Below the pieces are notes generated by a model, which did no database searches, had not been told where the DNA came from, and saw only the letters and a program-made list of their open reading frames with translations. Positions 25,589-34,275 of a stretch of 63,776 bases of DNA are shown here, piece by piece. Position numbers and translations under genes: made by a program. The stretch lies in the NCBI GenBank assembly GCA_964519955.1, contig CAZFLM010000034.1, positions 1 through 63,776 on the forward strand, in the 5' to 3' direction. This DNA is from CAZFLM01 sp964519955. GTDB taxonomy: Bacteria; Armatimonadota; Chthonomonadetes; Chthonomonadales; CAJBBX01. The first letter of the stretch is position 1; each line of letters opens with the position of its first letter.

Positions 25589-26851
25589 TCAGGCGCGAGC
25601 CGCTAGGACCTTCTTCTCGTACTCCTTGACCTCACCGATCCAGGCGCTGCCGACGGGCACGCCCTGCTTCTCGCAGTAGTAGTCCCACACGGCGCCGAAC
25701 GGGAGGGTCTTCAGCTCCTCGAGGCAGGCCAAGCGGGTGGTGTTGTCGCCGGCGTTCTCGGCGGCGCGCAGCCTGGCGGTGGGCTCGAGGAGGGCGATCA
25801 GCAGCGACTTGATCATGCAGCGAGTGCCGATGACCCAGGCGGCCACGCGGTTGATGCTGGCATCGAAGAAGTCGAGGCCAATGTGCGTGCGGCCCAGGAA
25901 GTCATGGCGGACCAGTTCCTCGCCGATGGCGCGCAGTTCGTCGGAGAGGATGACGACGTGGTCGCTATCCCAGCGGACGCCGCGGCTGACGTGCAGGAGC
26001 AGCTCGTCCATGAAGAGCATCACGGAGCTGATCTTGTCGGAGATGACCTCGGTCGGGTGGAAGTGGCCGGCGTCGAGGGTGAGCAGGATCTGCTTGTCGC
26101 GGTTGGTGGCGGCGTAGCCCATGTAGAACTCATGGGAGCCGACGACGTAGGACTCGGAGCCAATGCCGAAGAGCTTGCACTCGACCGCGTCGAGCACGTA
26201 TTGGGTGTTCAGGCGCTCGGCGAAGATCTCGTCCAGCGACTTCTTGAGGCGGGCGCGCGGCCCCAGGCGGTCGACAGGGATGTCCTTGCTGCCGTCGGGG
26301 ATCCACAGGTTCACGACGCAGGGGGTACCCAGCTCGCGGCCCATGACCTCGCCGATCTTGCGGCAGACGATGCCGTGGTCGACCCAGAACTTCCGGATGC
26401 CCTCGTCGGCGTTGGAGATGGTCCAGCCGTCGTTGGCCTTCGGGTGCGAGAAGTAGGACTGATTGAAGTCCATGCCGTAGCCCTGCGCCTTGGCCCAGTC
26501 GATCCAGCGGGCGAAGTGGGCGGGCTCCAGGGCGTCGCGCTCGACGCGCTTGGCGCCGGTCTCGGCATAGATGGCGTGGAGGTTGATGCGCTGCTTGCCC
26601 GGGATGAGGGCGCAGGCCGCGTCGAAGTCCGCGCGAAGCTCATCGGCGGTGCGCGCCTTGCCGGGGTAGTTACCGGTCGCCTGGATGCCGCCGCCGGTGA
26701 GTCCCTCGGAGGTCTCGAACCCGCCGACGTCGTCGCCTTGCCAGCAGTGCAGCGAGATGGGGATGGTGGAAAGCGCCTCGATGGCCTTCTCGGTGTCGAC
26801 ACCGAGCGCCGCATATCGCTCGCGGGCGAGTTCGTAAGCCTGGCGGATCAT
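25589..26851 (-). CDS. rhaA: L-rhamnose isomerase
   Basis: A 420-residue metal-dependent TIM-barrel isomerase converting L-rhamnose to L-rhamnulose. Start ATG 26851 (MIRQAYELARERYAALGVD) is used; longer frames lack support. Family blocks are ISLHCWQGDDVGGFE, RINLHAIYAETG, DFNQSYFSHPKAND, VVNLWIPDGSKD, GSHEFYMGYA, TLDAGHFHPTEVISDK and HIGLDFFDASINRVAAWVIG, containing the metal ligands. Rhamnulokinase and a dedicated rhamnulose-phosphate aldolase are not adjacent, although a class II aldolase lies at 49618. It may share a transcript with the radical SAM gene 74 bases downstream. Confidence 0.96.
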   Translation of the reverse strand: MIRQAYELARERYAALGVDTEKAIEALSTIPISLHCWQGDDVGGFETSEGLTGGGIQATGNYPGKARTADELRADFDAACALIPGKQRINLHAIYAETGAKRVERDALEPAHFARWIDWAKAQGYGMDFNQSYFSHPKANDGWTISNADEGIRKFWVDHGIVCRKIGEVMGRELGTPCVVNLWIPDGSKDIPVDRLGPRARLKKSLDEIFAERLNTQYVLDAVECKLFGIGSESYVVGSHEFYMGYAATNRDKQILLTLDAGHFHPTEVISDKISSVMLFMDELLLHVSRGVRWDSDHVVILSDELRAIGEELVRHDFLGRTHIGLDFFDASINRVAAWVIGTRCMIKSLLIALLEPTARLRAAENAGDNTTRLACLEELKTLPFGAVWDYYCEKQGVPVGSAWIGEVKEYEKKVLAARA

Positions 26852-27011
26852 GATCGTGATCGTCCTCGTCGTCGGGTATTGCGCCGCACACGCCTGCGCG
26901 ACGGTATTGTGGCATTTCGGCGCGGTCGAGGGCGAGTCCTGCGGCTGCGGGCGGCTGCGTGGAACGTATCGCGCGCGCATTCCGTCTTACCAGGCACGCA
27001 CGCTCCTCAGG

Positions 27012-27040
27012 TTGACTCGGTCGGGGGCGAGTGGTACACT
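27012..27040 (+). promoter_or_regulatory. Promoter of dxs
   Basis: TTGACT (27012-27017), 17 bases, TACACT (27035-27040). The predicted leader is about 110 bases. The 305-base gap between divergent rhaA and dxs holds no other feature I can support. Confidence 0.7.
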
Positions 27041-27156
27041 ACGCGTTGGCTTCGGCGCGTGTGCGCCGGCCAAGCCGCGGCGGGACAGCCCTATGTGCGC
27101 ACGGATGCGCGAAGCCGGACGGCAACTGCCCCCCGCGTGTTCAGGAGACGCACGGA

Positions 27157-29109
27157 ATGGCTCATCTGCTGTCGCGAATACACTCCCCTGCCGATCTCAA
27201 GCCCCTCACCATAGACCAACTCAAGCAAGTGGCCGAGGAGCTGCGCGAAGCTATCGTGCAGAGCCTCTCGAAGACCGGCGGCCATTTCGCTTCCAACCTC
27301 GGCGCCGTCGATCTCATCCTCGCCCTCCACACCGTCTACGATGTGCCGCACGACAAGATCGTCTACGACGTCGGGCACCAGTGCTATGCGCACAAGATGC
27401 TCACGGGGCGCCTGGACGACTTCGCGAGCCTGCGGCAGTACGGCGGCATCAGCGGGTTCCTTCGGCGAGACGAGAGCGAGTACGACATCTACGGCGCGGG
27501 GCATGCCAGCACGTCGATCTCGGCGGCGTACGGGTTCGCGGTGGGCCGCGACCTGGCCGGCGAGGACGGCGCGGCAATTGCGGTCATCGGCGACGCCGGG
27601 CTGACGGGCGGGCTGGCCTTCGAAGGGCTCAACAACGCCGGGCACAGCGGCCGCGACTTTACGGTCGTGCTCAATGACAACGAGATGTCGATCGCCAAGA
27701 ACGTGGGCGCGCTGGCGGCCTATATGGCGAAGGTGCGCAGCTCCGGCTGGTACCAGGACATCGAGCGGCGCACCGTCAACACGCTGAAGCGGCTGCCCGC
27801 CGGCGATCTTGCGTCGCGCGCCGCCGGCGGCATCATGAAGCACAGCCTGACGAACCTGGTGGCGCCGCCGCAGACGGGCGTGCTGTTCGAGCAGATGGGC
27901 TTCGACTACATCGGGCCGCTCGACGGGCACGACCTCAGCCTGCTGGTGGACGTGTTCCGCCAGGTGCGGCTGATGCACGGGCCGGTGCTGGTGCACGTGG
28001 TGACGCAGAAGGGCAAGGGCTACGAGCGGGGCGAGAACAACCCGCGCAAGTGGCACGCGGTGGTTCCGTTCGAGCCCGAGACGGGAGTGGCGCACAGCAA
28101 GTCGTCCGCGCCGACCTACACGAGCGTCTTCGCCGACGCGCTGGTGGAGATGGGCGAGCGGGACGAGCGCATCGTGGCCATCACGGCGGCGATGCCGGAC
28201 GGGACGGGGCTGAACAAGTTCCAGGACCGCTTCCGCGACCGCTACTTCGACGTGGGCATCGCCGAGGAGCACGCGGTGTGCTTCGCGGCGGGCCTGGCCG
28301 CGGCGGGCCGGCGTCCGGTGACCGCCATCTACAGCACGTTTATGCAGCGCGCCTACGACATCATCCTGCACGATGTGGCGCTGCAGAACCTGCCGGTGAT
28401 CTTCGCGCTCGATCGCGCGGGGCTCGTCGGCGAGGACGGCGGCACGCACCACGGCGCCTTCGACCTCAGCTATCTCCGGTCCATCCCGAACCTGACGGTC
28501 CTCTCGCCGAAGGACGGGCCCGAGCTGACGCGGATGATGCACTACTGCGCGGCGCACCTGGACGGGCCGTACGCCGGGCCGATTGCGATCCGCTATCCGC
28601 GCGGCACGGCCTGCCCCATCGACTGGGTGCACGAGACGCCGGAGATCGTCTACGGCCGCGCCGAGACGCTCCTCGACGGCGAGGACGTGACGCTTTTGGC
28701 GATCGGCTCGATGGTGCTGCCGGCGTACCAGGCGGCGCTGGAGCTGCGCGCCGAGGGCGTTCGCTGCGAGGTCATCAACGCGCGATTCGTGAAGCCGCTG
28801 GACGAGGCGGCGATCCTGGCATCGGTGCGCAAGACCGGTCGTCTCGTGGTGGCCGAGGAGAACTCGCGCTGCGGAGGCTTCGGGTCGGCGGTGCTGGAGC
28901 TGCTGGCGGAGAGCGGAGTGGCGAACGTACCTGTGCGGCAGTTCGCGATCCCCGACCACTTCGTCGAGCACGGCGCGCCGGACATCCTGCGCCGCATCTG
29001 CGGCCTGACGGCGGAGAACCTGGCGGCGGCGGCGCGGGAGCTGACCGGGGCGCGCAAGGCTCCGATCGATGGCTGGACGCCGGTGCTCGCTGGAGCGCCT
29101 GTGGCGTAG
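27157..29109 (+). CDS. dxs: 1-deoxy-D-xylulose-5-phosphate synthase
   Basis: A 650-residue thiamine-diphosphate enzyme, first step of the MEP isoprenoid pathway (pyruvate plus glyceraldehyde 3-phosphate). Start ATG 27157 has AGGAG nine bases upstream. Conserved parts are GGHFASNLGAVDLILALH, DVGHQCYAHKMLTGR, GAGHASTSISAAYGFA, NDNEMSIAKNVGAL, HVVTQKGKGYERGE, DVGIAEEHAVCFAAGLA and DRAGLVGEDGGTHHGAFDLSYL. The ThDP motif reads GDAGLTGG rather than the usual GDGALTGG. It appears monocistronic, with its own promoter and a terminator. Confidence 0.97.
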   Translation: MAHLLSRIHSPADLKPLTIDQLKQVAEELREAIVQSLSKTGGHFASNLGAVDLILALHTVYDVPHDKIVYDVGHQCYAHKMLTGRLDDFASLRQYGGISGFLRRDESEYDIYGAGHASTSISAAYGFAVGRDLAGEDGAAIAVIGDAGLTGGLAFEGLNNAGHSGRDFTVVLNDNEMSIAKNVGALAAYMAKVRSSGWYQDIERRTVNTLKRLPAGDLASRAAGGIMKHSLTNLVAPPQTGVLFEQMGFDYIGPLDGHDLSLLVDVFRQVRLMHGPVLVHVVTQKGKGYERGENNPRKWHAVVPFEPETGVAHSKSSAPTYTSVFADALVEMGERDERIVAITAAMPDGTGLNKFQDRFRDRYFDVGIAEEHAVCFAAGLAAAGRRPVTAIYSTFMQRAYDIILHDVALQNLPVIFALDRAGLVGEDGGTHHGAFDLSYLRSIPNLTVLSPKDGPELTRMMHYCAAHLDGPYAGPIAIRYPRGTACPIDWVHETPEIVYGRAETLLDGEDVTLLAIGSMVLPAYQAALELRAEGVRCEVINARFVKPLDEAAILASVRKTGRLVVAEENSRCGGFGSAVLELLAESGVANVPVRQFAIPDHFVEHGAPDILRRICGLTAENLAAAARELTGARKAPIDGWTPVLAGAPVA

Positions 29110-29134
29110 TGGGCGCCTGCGGTCTGGTGATGCG

Positions 29135-29166
29135 AACGGCCCTCCCGGGAGACTGGGAGGGCCGTT
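29135..29166 (+). terminator. Terminator of dxs
   Basis: AACGGCCCTCCC (29135-29146) and GGGAGGGCCGTT (29155-29166) form a perfect twelve-base-pair stem with an eight-base loop, 26 bases after the dxs stop. The tail CTCGTTGG is only weakly T-rich. Confidence 0.75.
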
Positions 29167-29189
29167 CTCGTTGGCGGGTCCTACTGGAC

Positions 29190-29349
29190 GGGCAGGGACG
29201 CCCATCCCACCACGGCTCGGAGGGATGCCGCCGAGGGCGGCGGCGGTCCATCGCGGAGCCGAGCGGCAACTAACGGGCAGGGACGCCCATCCCACCACGG
29301 CTCGGAGGGATGCCGCCGAGGGCGGCGGCGGTCCATGGCGGAGCCGAGC
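29190..29349. repeat. Tandem pair of the dispersed repeat, 85-base period
   Basis: Two nearly identical units begin at 29190 and 29275. Each starts with the family core GGGCAGGGACGCCC, AT, CCCACCACGG and continues with CTCGGAGGGATGCCGCCGAG, a GGCGGCGGCGGTCCAT block and GCGGAGCCGAG. They fill the space between the dxs terminator and the end of the convergent secreted-protein gene. Confidence 0.85.
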
Positions 29350-29360
29350 TTGAGGGGCGG

Positions 29361-32300
29361 CTACCTTTCCAGCGTGATGGCCAGGATGCGGACGTCCGGG
29401 CTGTTGCCGAACTGGATGGCTGCGAGTTGGCGTTTGTCGCCTACCTTGAGCGTGTAGCGGTAGACACTGGCGCCGGGCCCCAGGCCGTCCGAGCCGCGCT
29501 GGTAGGTGTAGGCGGTGGCATAGGCGATGGGCTCGCCGAAGCGCGGGGCCGCGTTCCACTGGCTGACGGGGAACTGCATGTACTGCTCGGCCCCGTTGGC
29601 GAACTGCAGGGTGCACGACGCCGACACGTCCGGCTTCACGGCGAAGGCCAGGATGTGGATGAACGAGGCGGTGCGGACCTCCTTGCCCGCGGGCACCGAC
29701 ACCTTCTGGCCGGTCGGGACGAGCATGTTCTTCTCTTTGTCGACCTTCGATCCACAGCGGAAGGAGAGGCGCCGCGAGGAATCGAGTCCCGTGCCGGCAG
29801 CCGGCATCCAAAGGGTCGCAGGCGACACCTCGCCGATGGCGTACGGCGGCATCAGCTCGGCCGGCAGCGTGTGGCCTGCCCCGTCGAAGTCGCCGTCCCC
29901 TCGCCCATCGCCCGCCGCGACGCCGTCCAGGTTGCAGCCGGCCGTCAGGTCGACGAAGGCGAGCCGGCCGCTGACCACGTCGACCGTGCGGACGCGCGTA
30001 TCGGATGCGCGGCAGCTCGGGAGCGTGGAGGACCACGTGTCGCCGATCTTCGTGTCGAACACCAGGAAGTAGCGCCCGTCATACGGGGGCGCCGTCACCC
30101 ACGCGAGCATGTCGATAGGCTCGTCACCCGGCACGCAGTCGCGCGGGATGGCGGTGGTCTCGTCCTCCCAGACGACTTCGGAGCCGTCCTGGTAGTACCA
30201 GTGGTAGCCGACGCGCACGCCCTCGCGCTTCCAGGTTGCCGGGCCCGCGTTGCGCAGAACGAGGCGAACGGGCTGCCTCTTCTCGCCGGGGAGCTGGTTC
30301 GGAGCGTACTCCGACACGATGACCGCGCCGGGGTCTACTTCGGTGAGCGCGACCGGCTCGCCGTCGGTGAGCACGGCGATGCCATCCTGTGTGCGCACCT
30401 CCCAGCGAAGGGAGTACGTCCAGGCATCGGTCGGCGAGGACGCGGGCAACGCGGCGCCATCCGCAGTGGCGAACACGACGGGCACGCGCACGGTGGTGGA
30501 CTGTCCGGGGGCGACATCGACGGCCAGGGCGGCCGAAGCATCCGCCATTTCGGCGACCGGAGCGGCGCCTTCGGGCTCCCCCGTCGCGTTGATGGCCGAG
30601 ACGAAGCGCCAGAGGCGGCCGGTGACGACTGTGCCGCGGGGCCAGGGACGCGGGCCATCGTTCCGCAGGACGACGCTGGCGGTGTACGCTCCGCCTGCCT
30701 CGGCGGTGCAGGGCAGGTCCGTGCCGAGGAGCATGGCGCCCGAGCGCGCGCCGTCCGCCGGGGCGAGGACGGTGACGGGCACGACCAGGGCCGCGGTGCC
30801 CTGCGCGCCGAAGTAGGCGCCCAGGTCGCCCTTCTTCGTCGTCTCGGCGAGGCCGGCGACCAACTCGTACTGCCCGGGCTGGGTAGGCGCGGCGATCTGC
30901 GTCGTCTCCGCGGCGACCTGGCCCGGCGGGGTGAGCGATCCGAGCGGGACGCGGACAGCCGCTGCCTCGGCCCCGCCCTTGGGCTTCCACCGGTAGGCGA
31001 GCGCGACGGCTTCGGGGGTCCAGGGGGCGACACCGGTATTCAGCACACGCAGGGTTACCTGAACGCTGGAACCTGCCGCGACGCCGGCGGGGACGGTGTG
31101 CGTCAGGAAGGCGGCCCTATAGCGGTCGGGGCTGACGGTCATGCGGCTGAATGCGCGCGTGGTATCGGCGTTCTCGACGCCGGCGAGGAAGCTCGGAGCG
31201 ATGGCGGCGCCGGTCTCCCAGTCGTTCCAGGCGTCCACGACCACCCAGTCCGCCGATGCCGCGGCGACGCGCTTCCAGGCAGCCCGGTAGGCACTGCCGG
31301 TCCGAACGCGGGCCGAGGCAGGCAGCGATGGGTCGTCCGCGCAGCCGGCCAGGGAGATCGTGACCGCTTTCAGCAGGCCGCTGGAGGCCGCGCCGCTCTC
31401 GCCTCGCAGGGGCGGCAGCACGCAGTCCAGTCCGGCGTCTTGCGGGAAGTCGGATCCGCCCAGGATGAGCAGGTCGCTGCCGAACTCGGCGGCGTAGCGC
31501 GCGCGGCAATAGCGAATGGCCTCCGCGTCCACCGCGGCAAACCCGGCGGCGGACGAGAGCACGGCTACGTTGGCGGCGCCTCCCGCATTCGCCTCGGACA
31601 GCGGCACAGCCAACCGGAACGGGCGCGGCACCTGGAGGTAGAAGTCGCGGATGGCTGCGTAGAGCCTGGCGCGGCCCTCCGGGGTGGTGAGGTTCGGCTT
31701 GCCTCCCTGGGCGTCGGCCAGCGAGGCTGTGTGGAGGTAGAGGGCGACCATCGGATACGGGCGTCCACCGGCTCTCAGGCTGCGCAGCGCGCCGCTCAGG
31801 ACGGTCAGGCCGCGCTGGGCGTAGCGGGCCTTGTCCGCCGCGCCCCCGCGATACACGAGGAGCGCGACGTCGACCCCCGCCAGCCGCATCTGCTCGAGTT
31901 GGCCGCGGTGCCAGTCGACGCTGTCGTAGGTCATCCAGGGCCCGGCGCCATCGAGCGGGCAGCCATAGGACGCGAGCGAACCATCCGGGTTCCGCGGCGA
32001 TCTGACGGCGAAGGGCTTGCGCGGGTCGGCCTGCACGTCGAAGTGGTAGAGGGCCATCGTCAGGTGGGGCCACGTCTGCGCCACGTGCGCGGGCATGGCC
32101 GCGGCGGGCTCCGTGGCAGCCGGCACGATCGGGGCGCTGGCCGGCTTGAGCGGATACGCGATGCGAACGCGCGGCGCAGCGGATGCGCCCGCGGTGGCGG
32201 CAGCGCCGCCGGCGGCGCCGAACCCGAACGAGGTCAGCGCGTTCCACTCCGCGTCGTTGACGGCGCCATCGACGGTGGGCTTGGCGGCCAGGACGCGGGC

Positions 32301-32966
32301 GCAGACGCGAGCCTGCGGGGCGGAGGCGATGGCCTTGGTGGGCGCGTCGACGAAGGCGATCTCGCCCCAGAGCGACGGGTTCTGCACGTCGTCGGGCTTC
32401 GCGACGGCGGGGCTCATGCTGAGGAGCGCTGCACTGTCCGACGCGGCGCTGTAGGCGACCACGTTGAAGCGGTAGCGCTGCCCGGTCTGCGGGGGGCCGC
32501 CGACCTCGAGCCAGGGGATGGCCATCTCGACGGTGTAGCGGCGCAGGCCGTTGGCCGGCTCCTCGCGCCTGGACACGCCGTACTTGAACGGAATGCGGCT
32601 GCCGTCGCTGGCCGCCAGGAAGTCGGCGAACGACTGGAGCGGGGCAGCCTTGGCGCCACGATAGAGCTGCGCGCCGCCAGCGGCCCCGACTACCATCTGC
32701 GTCGACTGGAGGCCTCTGGCAGCCGCGGGCGTGCCCTGCGCCGCATCGACGAAGACCGCGATGCAGTCGTCTCTCAGCGGGTCGGAGAACGGGCCGACGG
32801 CCGATGCCTGGAGGGTGGGCTTATCAACAACGGCCGCGACGTACAGGTAGTCCTGATCGTAGGCCGTGTAGCAGGTCACGTGGGCACGCGGTTGAGCCAG
32901 GGCGGCGCGTCCGCACAGAAAAGCCAGGCAGGCGGCGGCACCGATCGCCATAGCCGCACGTCGCAT
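29361..32966 (-). CDS. Large secreted multidomain protein, glycoside-hydrolase-like core
   Basis: A 1201-residue protein from ATG 32966, with AAGGAG eight bases upstream and a signal peptide (MRRAAMAIGAAACLAFLCG). Residues 25-270 look like a CBM9-type beta-sandwich (DPLRDDCIAVFVDAAQ, RYTVEMAIPWLEVGG). Residues 320-640 resemble GH99/WbsX-like TIM barrels: MALYHFDVQADPRKPF, MTYDSVDWHRGQLEQMRLAGVD and the late motif VVVDAWNDWETG. Residues 660-980 carry Ig-like sandwiches (GTDLPCTAEAGGAYTASVVL, VSEYAPNQLPGEKR). The end is another beta-rich domain. Polysaccharide binding or cleavage is likely, but the catalytic assignment is unproven. Confidence 0.75.
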   Translation of the reverse strand: MRRAAMAIGAAACLAFLCGRAALAQPRAHVTCYTAYDQDYLYVAAVVDKPTLQASAVGPFSDPLRDDCIAVFVDAAQGTPAAARGLQSTQMVVGAAGGAQLYRGAKAAPLQSFADFLAASDGSRIPFKYGVSRREEPANGLRRYTVEMAIPWLEVGGPPQTGQRYRFNVVAYSAASDSAALLSMSPAVAKPDDVQNPSLWGEIAFVDAPTKAIASAPQARVCARVLAAKPTVDGAVNDAEWNALTSFGFGAAGGAAATAGASAAPRVRIAYPLKPASAPIVPAATEPAAAMPAHVAQTWPHLTMALYHFDVQADPRKPFAVRSPRNPDGSLASYGCPLDGAGPWMTYDSVDWHRGQLEQMRLAGVDVALLVYRGGAADKARYAQRGLTVLSGALRSLRAGGRPYPMVALYLHTASLADAQGGKPNLTTPEGRARLYAAIRDFYLQVPRPFRLAVPLSEANAGGAANVAVLSSAAGFAAVDAEAIRYCRARYAAEFGSDLLILGGSDFPQDAGLDCVLPPLRGESGAASSGLLKAVTISLAGCADDPSLPASARVRTGSAYRAAWKRVAAASADWVVVDAWNDWETGAAIAPSFLAGVENADTTRAFSRMTVSPDRYRAAFLTHTVPAGVAAGSSVQVTLRVLNTGVAPWTPEAVALAYRWKPKGGAEAAAVRVPLGSLTPPGQVAAETTQIAAPTQPGQYELVAGLAETTKKGDLGAYFGAQGTAALVVPVTVLAPADGARSGAMLLGTDLPCTAEAGGAYTASVVLRNDGPRPWPRGTVVTGRLWRFVSAINATGEPEGAAPVAEMADASAALAVDVAPGQSTTVRVPVVFATADGAALPASSPTDAWTYSLRWEVRTQDGIAVLTDGEPVALTEVDPGAVIVSEYAPNQLPGEKRQPVRLVLRNAGPATWKREGVRVGYHWYYQDGSEVVWEDETTAIPRDCVPGDEPIDMLAWVTAPPYDGRYFLVFDTKIGDTWSSTLPSCRASDTRVRTVDVVSGRLAFVDLTAGCNLDGVAAGDGRGDGDFDGAGHTLPAELMPPYAIGEVSPATLWMPAAGTGLDSSRRLSFRCGSKVDKEKNMLVPTGQKVSVPAGKEVRTASFIHILAFAVKPDVSASCTLQFANGAEQYMQFPVSQWNAAPRFGEPIAYATAYTYQRGSDGLGPGASVYRYTLKVGDKRQLAAIQFGNSPDVRILAITLER

Positions 32967-32982
32967 GGGGCACTCCTTTCGG

Positions 32983-33019
32983 GGGCGGACGATGCACGGC
33001 GTCGTCGGGGCGTCCGCCC
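32983..33019 (-). promoter_or_regulatory. Inverted repeat before the secreted-protein gene
   Basis: GGGCGGACG (32983-32991) and CGTCCGCCC (33011-33019) are perfect nine-base arms just upstream of the ribosome site of the 1201-residue protein. This may be a leader hairpin or an operator. I found no promoter in the rest of this 265-base gap. Confidence 0.4.
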
Positions 33020-33231
33020 GGCACAACACGATAGCTTCAACAGCGGTGGGCGCGGAGTCCTTCCCCAAGGCGGCGAAGGCCGACCCATCGCGTCCCCTAC
33101 CGATGATACCCAGTCAGGGGAAGCGGCGCCCCGATGTGGTTCGGAGCGCCGCCCCATTCCTGGCATGGCATTGCGGCACGCAGACCCGAGCGACTAGACG
33201 TACGGGCCGCGCCCGCCGTTCCCCCATCGCG

Positions 33232-34161
33232 CTAGCGGAGCAGGCCGCCGCTGAGGCCGCCGCCGTTGTCGTCCTTGATATCGAAGTCCTTGTGAAGGCG
33301 GTACTTGTCGCACACCGCCGCGAGCGCCTCGTCCGCGCCCTGGCACGCCAAGGTGATGTCATGCGAGGCGGACCCCGGGCCTGAGCCGTCCATCCCGCTC
33401 AGAGTCTGCAGCGCGCGCTGCGGGTCTCCATTCGGCCCCAGCGCCTGGCTCACGGCGGACATGACCTTGGAGATGGACGCCGCGGACTTGCCGAGCATGT
33501 CGTAGTACTTGTCGCGCAGGCTGGCGCACGATGCGGGCGGCTGCCGCTGGAGGAACTGGGCGTTGAGCGCCTGCCACTCGGTGTTCACGCGCTGCATCGT
33601 CGCCTGGAACTCGTCGTAGGTCTTCTTGTGGCCCTGTTCCGGGTTCTCGGACATCTCCGCGGTGAGGTTGCCGGCCGTCATCGTGGTGCTCAGTCGAAGG
33701 ACCTCGCCCGTGTGGCGTCCGCGCAGCGCCACGCGTTGGCGCTCGATCTCTTTGAGGAACGCCAGGTAGTCGACCACGTCGGCGGGAGGCCCCTGCTCGG
33801 GCACGCCTTCGGCCTGGGCGACGGGCGCAACGGGCTGTACCCTACCGGACTGCTCGGTGAGCGGGCCGCTGACGATGTTGCCGGACGCTTTGAGCACCTG
33901 CCCATTGGACGGGAGCGTGCCGGAGCGGTTGGTGAGCGCCTTCCAGCCGATGAGGCCGGCCGCGATGGCCAGGACCAGGCAGGCGGCTCCGATGCCGACC
34001 CACTTGCCGATGGGGCGCTTTGGCGCTGCGATCACGGTCGAGCCGCGCGGTGTCTCAGCCGGCCGGTATGCGGACGACGGGGCCGCCGCAGTCGCCGCGC
34101 CGCAGCTCATACAGAACTGGGCGCCTGCAGGAACATCCTTGGCGCAGCGAGGACATTTCAC
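33232..34161 (-). CDS. Zinc-ribbon membrane-anchored protein
   Basis: A 309-residue protein from GTG 34161, with GGAGGTCC upstream. It begins with a double-CxxC zinc ribbon (KCPRCAKDVPAGAQFCMSCG). A short basic linker (APKRPIGKW) leads to one membrane segment (VGIGAACLVLAIAAGLIGWK). The extracytoplasmic part has a low-complexity spacer and a helical region (about 130-309) with Cys in PASCASLRDKYYD and TLACQGADEAL. The C-terminus is Gly-rich. The domain order is common in bacterial envelope proteins of unknown role. Confidence 0.78.
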   Translation of the reverse strand: MKCPRCAKDVPAGAQFCMSCGAATAAAPSSAYRPAETPRGSTVIAAPKRPIGKWVGIGAACLVLAIAAGLIGWKALTNRSGTLPSNGQVLKASGNIVSGPLTEQSGRVQPVAPVAQAEGVPEQGPPADVVDYLAFLKEIERQRVALRGRHTGEVLRLSTTMTAGNLTAEMSENPEQGHKKTYDEFQATMQRVNTEWQALNAQFLQRQPPASCASLRDKYYDMLGKSAASISKVMSAVSQALGPNGDPQRALQTLSGMDGSGPGSASHDITLACQGADEALAAVCDKYRLHKDFDIKDDNGGGLSGGLLR

Positions 34162-34211
34162 GCGAGGACCTCCGGGTGAGACGGATGAACGGATGTGCCG
34201 CTCTCGCACCC

Positions 34212-34240
34212 TTCTTACCACGCGCGCGACCTGGTGTCAA
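34212..34240 (-). promoter_or_regulatory. Promoter of the zinc-ribbon protein gene
   Basis: TTGACA (34240-34235), 17 bases, TAAGAA (34217-34212) on the minus strand. The -10 matches the consensus at four of six positions. The predicted leader is about 44 bases. Confidence 0.6.
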
Positions 34241-34275
34241 TGCGGGGCAGCAGATGCGGGGATAATCGGCCGGCG

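Noticed and set aside
29190..29349. CRISPR array
   Set aside because: Two adjacent 85-base units without unique spacers; the core recurs singly elsewhere.
29310..33197. A 1295-codon open frame opposite the large secreted protein
   Set aside because: High-GC shadow. The minus-strand protein has a signal peptide, ribosome site and recognisable domains.
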